7,080 bases of DNA. Origin: Bradyrhizobium sp. (GTDB taxonomy: Bacteria > Pseudomonadota > Alphaproteobacteria > Rhizobiales > Xanthobacteraceae). The position numbers and the translations under genes were made by a program. Shown here piece after piece: positions 5,133 through 7,080 of the stretch (positions within the stretch are counted from its first letter, which is position 1; every line of letters starts with the position of its first letter). The DNA is taken from positions 1 to 7,080 of the forward strand of contig JAQGKJ010000308.1 in NCBI GenBank assembly GCA_028290165.1, in the 5' to 3' direction. The notes under the pieces were generated by a model, which searched no databases, was not told the DNA's origin, and saw nothing but the letters and a program-made list of their open reading frames with translations.

Positions 5133-6062
5133 ATGCCTCAAGAGGATACCGGCGACCAGGTCGCCGCCGTGCGCGCCTTCAACCGCTTCTACACACGCAA
5201 GCTCGGCGTGCTCGACCAGCAGTTGCTGAGAAGTCCGTTCTCGCTGAGCGAGGCGCGGGTATTGTACGAACTCGCGCACCGCGAAGACCTGGCTGCAAAA
5301 GAGATCGGCAGCGAACTTGGTCTGGATCCCGGCTACCTCAGCCGGATCATCCAGAACTTTGATGAAAACGGGTTGATCACCCGAAAACCGCTGCCGACGG
5401 ACCGGCGGCAGTATCGGCTAAGCCTGACGGCGAAGGGGCGTCAGGCATTTGCAAAGCTTGATCGCAGCTCGCAGGACGAAATCAATTCGATGCTTGCCGC
5501 GCTGCCCCGCGGCGATGGCCAACGTGTGGTCCAGGCGATGGCCGCGATCGAACGGCTGCTCGGCGCCTCGCGCGGTTCACCGCGACCCGCGATCCTGCGC
5601 GACCCCCGCCCGGGCGACATGGGATGGGTGGTGCAGAGCCATGGCGCGCTCTATGCCAGCGAATACGGCTTCGATTCCTCGTTCGAAGCGCTGGTCGCGG
5701 AGATCGCCGCAAAATTCCTCAGCCACTTCGATGCTTCGCGGGAACGCTGCTGGATCGCCGATATCGACGGCGCCCAGGTCGGCTCGGTGTTCCTGGTCCG
5801 ACATACCGACGATGTCGCGAAGCTGCGGCTGCTGCTGGTCGATCCGGCCGGGCGCGGCCAGGGCCTCGGCCAGCGGCTGGTCGCCGAATGCGTCGCGTTT
5901 GCGAAAGCCTGCGGCTATCGCAAGATCACGCTGTGGACCCAGAGCATTCTGGTTGCCGCCCGCAGGATTTATCAGGATGCCGGCTTCGTGCGCGTGGCCA
6001 GCGAGCCGCATCGTAGTTTTGGCCAGAGCCTGACCGGCGAGACCTGGGAGCTGAGTCTTTAA
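5133..6062 (+). CDS. Bifunctional MarR-type HTH / GNAT N-acetyltransferase
   Basis: A 309-residue cytoplasmic protein fusing two domains. Residues about 8-145 form a MarR winged helix: FSLSEARVLYELAH (36-49), the helix-turn-helix with LAAKEIGSELGLDPGYLSRII (53-73), and the wing around LPTDRRQYRLSLTAKG (87-102). Residues about 152-309 form a GNAT acetyltransferase: RDPRPGDMGWVV at its start, LRLLLVDPAGRGQGLG (231-246) with the acetyl-CoA pyrophosphate-binding R-X-X-G-X-G loop, and AARRIYQDAGF (275-285). This fused architecture is known in many bacteria; the acetylated substrate here is unknown. ATG 5133 has GGAG six bases upstream. A large palindrome and direct repeats sit immediately upstream, so self-regulation is likely, perhaps with the GNAT domain sensing a ligand. 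The downstream neighbour moaB is convergent. Confidence 0.93.
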   Translation: MPQEDTGDQVAAVRAFNRFYTRKLGVLDQQLLRSPFSLSEARVLYELAHREDLAAKEIGSELGLDPGYLSRIIQNFDENGLITRKPLPTDRRQYRLSLTAKGRQAFAKLDRSSQDEINSMLAALPRGDGQRVVQAMAAIERLLGASRGSPRPAILRDPRPGDMGWVVQSHGALYASEYGFDSSFEALVAEIAAKFLSHFDASRERCWIADIDGAQVGSVFLVRHTDDVAKLRLLLVDPAGRGQGLGQRLVAECVAFAKACGYRKITLWTQSILVAARRIYQDAGFVRVASEPHRSFGQSLTGETWELSL

Positions 6063-6074
6063 TTTACCCTCGTC

Positions 6075-6107
6075 ATTCCGGGGCGCGTCAAAGACCCGAC
6101 CCGGAAT
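6075..6107. terminator. Stem-loop between convergent genes, likely bidirectional terminator/repeat
   Basis: ATTCCGGG (6075-6082) and CCCGGAAT (6100-6107) are perfect complements. An inner GTC-AAA-GAC mini-stem (6087-6095) lies in the loop. It fills the 51-bp gap between the stop codons of the MarR-GNAT gene (6062) and moaB (6114). The wording (CGTCATTCCGGGG...CCCGGAATCTC) resembles a palindromic repeat seen in many Bradyrhizobium intergenic spaces; this is from memory. No long T-run follows, so termination efficiency is uncertain. Confidence 0.6.
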
Positions 6108-6113
6108 CTCGGG

Positions 6114-6677
6114 CTAAACCGACGCGCCTTGCGCCTTCGGGCGCCGCAGATGCTCGTCCAGCCGCGGCATGATCTCCACAAAATTGCAGGGCCGGGTGCG
6201 GTAATCGAGCTGGCTTAAGAGAATGCCGTCCCAGGCGTCGCGGCAGGCGCCCGGCGATCCCGGCAGGCAGAAGATAAAGGTGGCGCCGGCGACGCCCGCG
6301 GTGGCGCGGCTCTGCACCGTCGAGGTGCCGATCTTGGCGTAGCTCAGCATGTGAAACGCGATCGAAAAACCATCCATGCGCTTTTCGAACAGCGGCTCGA
6401 TCGCCTCCGGCGTCACGTCGCGGCCGGTGAAGCCGGTGCCCCCGGTGGTGATGACGGCATCGACGCCGGGATCGGCGATCCATCTCTTGATGATGATGCG
6501 GATCGCGTCGACATCGTCGACGATGATCTCGCGCGCGGCGAGAACATGACCCGCAGCCATGAGACGCTCCGACAGCGTGGTCCCGGACTTGTCATCCGCA
6601 AGCGTTCGCGTGTCGGAAATTGTCAGCACCGCGATGTTGAGCGGGATGAATGTTTTTGTTTCGTCGATGGAGGACAT
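6114..6677 (-). CDS. moaB: MoaB-type molybdenum cofactor biosynthesis protein
   Basis: A 187-residue cytoplasmic protein of the MoaB/MogA family, which binds molybdopterin and adenylates it before molybdenum insertion. The fold signatures are in order: NIAVLTISDTRT (14-25), TTGGTGFTGRDVTPEA (77-92, the molybdopterin/nucleotide-binding loop), FHMLSYAKIGTS (108-119), SRATAG (123-128) and LPGSPGACRDAWD (138-150). Length fits MoaB. Some MoaB proteins (as in E. coli) have uncertain activity, with MogA doing the adenylation, so the exact step is open. ATG 6677 is chosen over longer in-frame readings because GAGG lies eight bases upstream and the upstream stretch is a non-coding repeat. It lies on the same strand as, and 160 bp from, the metallopeptidase gene. 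Confidence 0.93.
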   Translation of the reverse strand: MSSIDETKTFIPLNIAVLTISDTRTLADDKSGTTLSERLMAAGHVLAAREIIVDDVDAIRIIIKRWIADPGVDAVITTGGTGFTGRDVTPEAIEPLFEKRMDGFSIAFHMLSYAKIGTSTVQSRATAGVAGATFIFCLPGSPGACRDAWDGILLSQLDYRTRPCNFVEIMPRLDEHLRRPKAQGASV

Positions 6678-6707
6678 TATTTGAACCTCTTCGCCTCGTT
6701 TGAGGAC

Positions 6708-6830
6708 GTCATCCTGAGGTGCGAGCTCTTTGGCGAGCCTCGAAGGATGACAGCCCGTGGCCCATCCTTCGAGGCGCGCAAGGGCGCGCACCTCCAGCGA
6801 CGAACGCAAGAGCGTTCGCGCAGGGATGAC
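6708..6830. repeat. 123-bp palindromic intergenic element (MITE/REP-like)
   Basis: The ends are inverted: GTCATCC (6708-6714) and GGATGAC (6824-6830). The centre is a perfect 13-bp stem (6737-6749 with 6763-6775, core CCTCGAAGGATG) with a 13-nt loop. Towards the right are two more hairpins: GAGG-GCGC with GCGCGC-CCTC (6771-6794), and CGAACGC-AAGA-GCGTTCG (6801-6818). It fills the gap between the metallopeptidase stop and the moaB start and has no start or stop signals of its own. It resembles the abundant TCATCCT...AGGATGA intergenic repeats of Bradyrhizobium and Rhodopseudomonas (from memory). The moaB promoter must lie in or next to it, or moaB is read from upstream. Confidence 0.75.
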
Positions 6831-6837
6831 AAAGAAT

Positions 6838-7080
6838 TCACAGCGCTGCCGCACCGAAGGTATCGCAGGCCTTCAGCGTACCCTGCTGATAGCCGGTCAT
6901 GAACCATCGCTTGCGCTGTTCCGCCGAGCCATGCGTGAACGAATCCGGCACCACCCGTCCAGTGGCCTGGCGCTGCAGCGTATCGTCACCGATTGCGGAT
7001 GCCGTCTGCAATGCACCGTCGATATCGCCAGGTTCGATGAAACCCGGACGCTTCTTCTCTTCGCGGTTGACCCAGACGCC
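6838..7080 (-). CDS. YpfJ-type neutral zinc metallopeptidase, C-terminal part (cut by window edge)
   Basis: Only the last 80 codons are present; the stop TGA is at 6838-6840 and the 5' part lies beyond position 7080. The visible tail starts GVWVNREEKKRPGF, continues with EPGDIDGALQTASAIGDDTLQ and GRVVPDSFTHGSAEQRKRWF, then MTGYQQGTLKACDTF. This is the characteristic C terminus of the YpfJ/Zn_peptidase_2 neutral metallopeptidases, normally about 290-300 residues, membrane-anchored, with an HEXXH zinc site. The GVW(V/A)N stretch follows the third zinc-ligand region (ADCYAG in the family), which is just off the edge, so the active site cannot be checked. Substrate is unknown. The gene is upstream of moaB on the same strand, separated by the palindromic element. 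Confidence 0.88.
   Translation of the reverse strand, partial: GVWVNREEKKRPGFIEPGDIDGALQTASAIGDDTLQRQATGRVVPDSFTHGSAEQRKRWFMTGYQQGTLKACDTFGAAAL

Noticed and set aside
6678..6854. In-frame N-terminal extension of moaB by 59 codons
   Set aside because: It translates the palindromic element, overlaps the metallopeptidase stop, and the conserved MoaB start with a good GAGG site is at 6677.

Overview
The window looks like chromosomal DNA of a high-GC alphaproteobacterium, most likely Bradyrhizobium or a close relative (Nitrobacteraceae). The basis is the GC-rich codon use, the protein families and their order, and short intergenic palindromes of the style common in that group. No rRNA, tRNA, CRISPR array or transposase is visible. 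The taxon is an inference, not a search result.

Layout, left to right. Positions 1-102 hold a compact set of nested inverted repeats that can fold into a three-way junction. A minus-strand block follows: a GT39-type membrane glycosyltransferase (137-1645), a 178-bp gap with a hairpin, then an apparent operon transcribed right to left. The operon order is PA0069/SplB-type radical SAM protein (3115-4278), VOC/glyoxalase-like protein (2640-3095) and ribonuclease HII rnhB (1824-2564). On the plus strand, divergent from that operon, lie a small GT2-like protein with a degraded DXD site (4471-5040) and a MarR-HTH/GNAT two-domain regulator (5133-6062) preceded by AT-rich tandem repeats and a near-perfect 34-bp palindrome. 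A stem-loop separates it from the convergent moaB (6114-6677). A 123-bp palindromic intergenic element (6708-6830) comes next, then the 3' end of a YpfJ-type neutral zinc metallopeptidase gene (6838-7080), which is cut by the window edge.

The most notable finding is the radical SAM operon. Its promoter region contains an exact alphaproteobacterial LexA (SOS) box, GTTC-N7-GTTC, lying across a plausible -35 element. The radical SAM protein ends in QLSLF, which matches the bacterial beta-sliding-clamp binding consensus. RNase HII, from the same operon, carries a weaker clamp-like hexapeptide, QLSLEI, near its C terminus. Together these suggest a DNA-damage-inducible, replisome-tethered repair module: an SPL-like radical SAM enzyme plus ribonucleotide excision, with a VOC protein of unknown role. 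The motifs are read directly from the sequence; the combined function is inference.

The second notable feature is the likely operator of the MarR-GNAT gene, where TATTTGA half-sites recur upstream of the 34-bp palindrome. The remaining genes are ordinary housekeeping or accessory functions (molybdenum cofactor synthesis, cell-surface glycosylation, a metallopeptidase).
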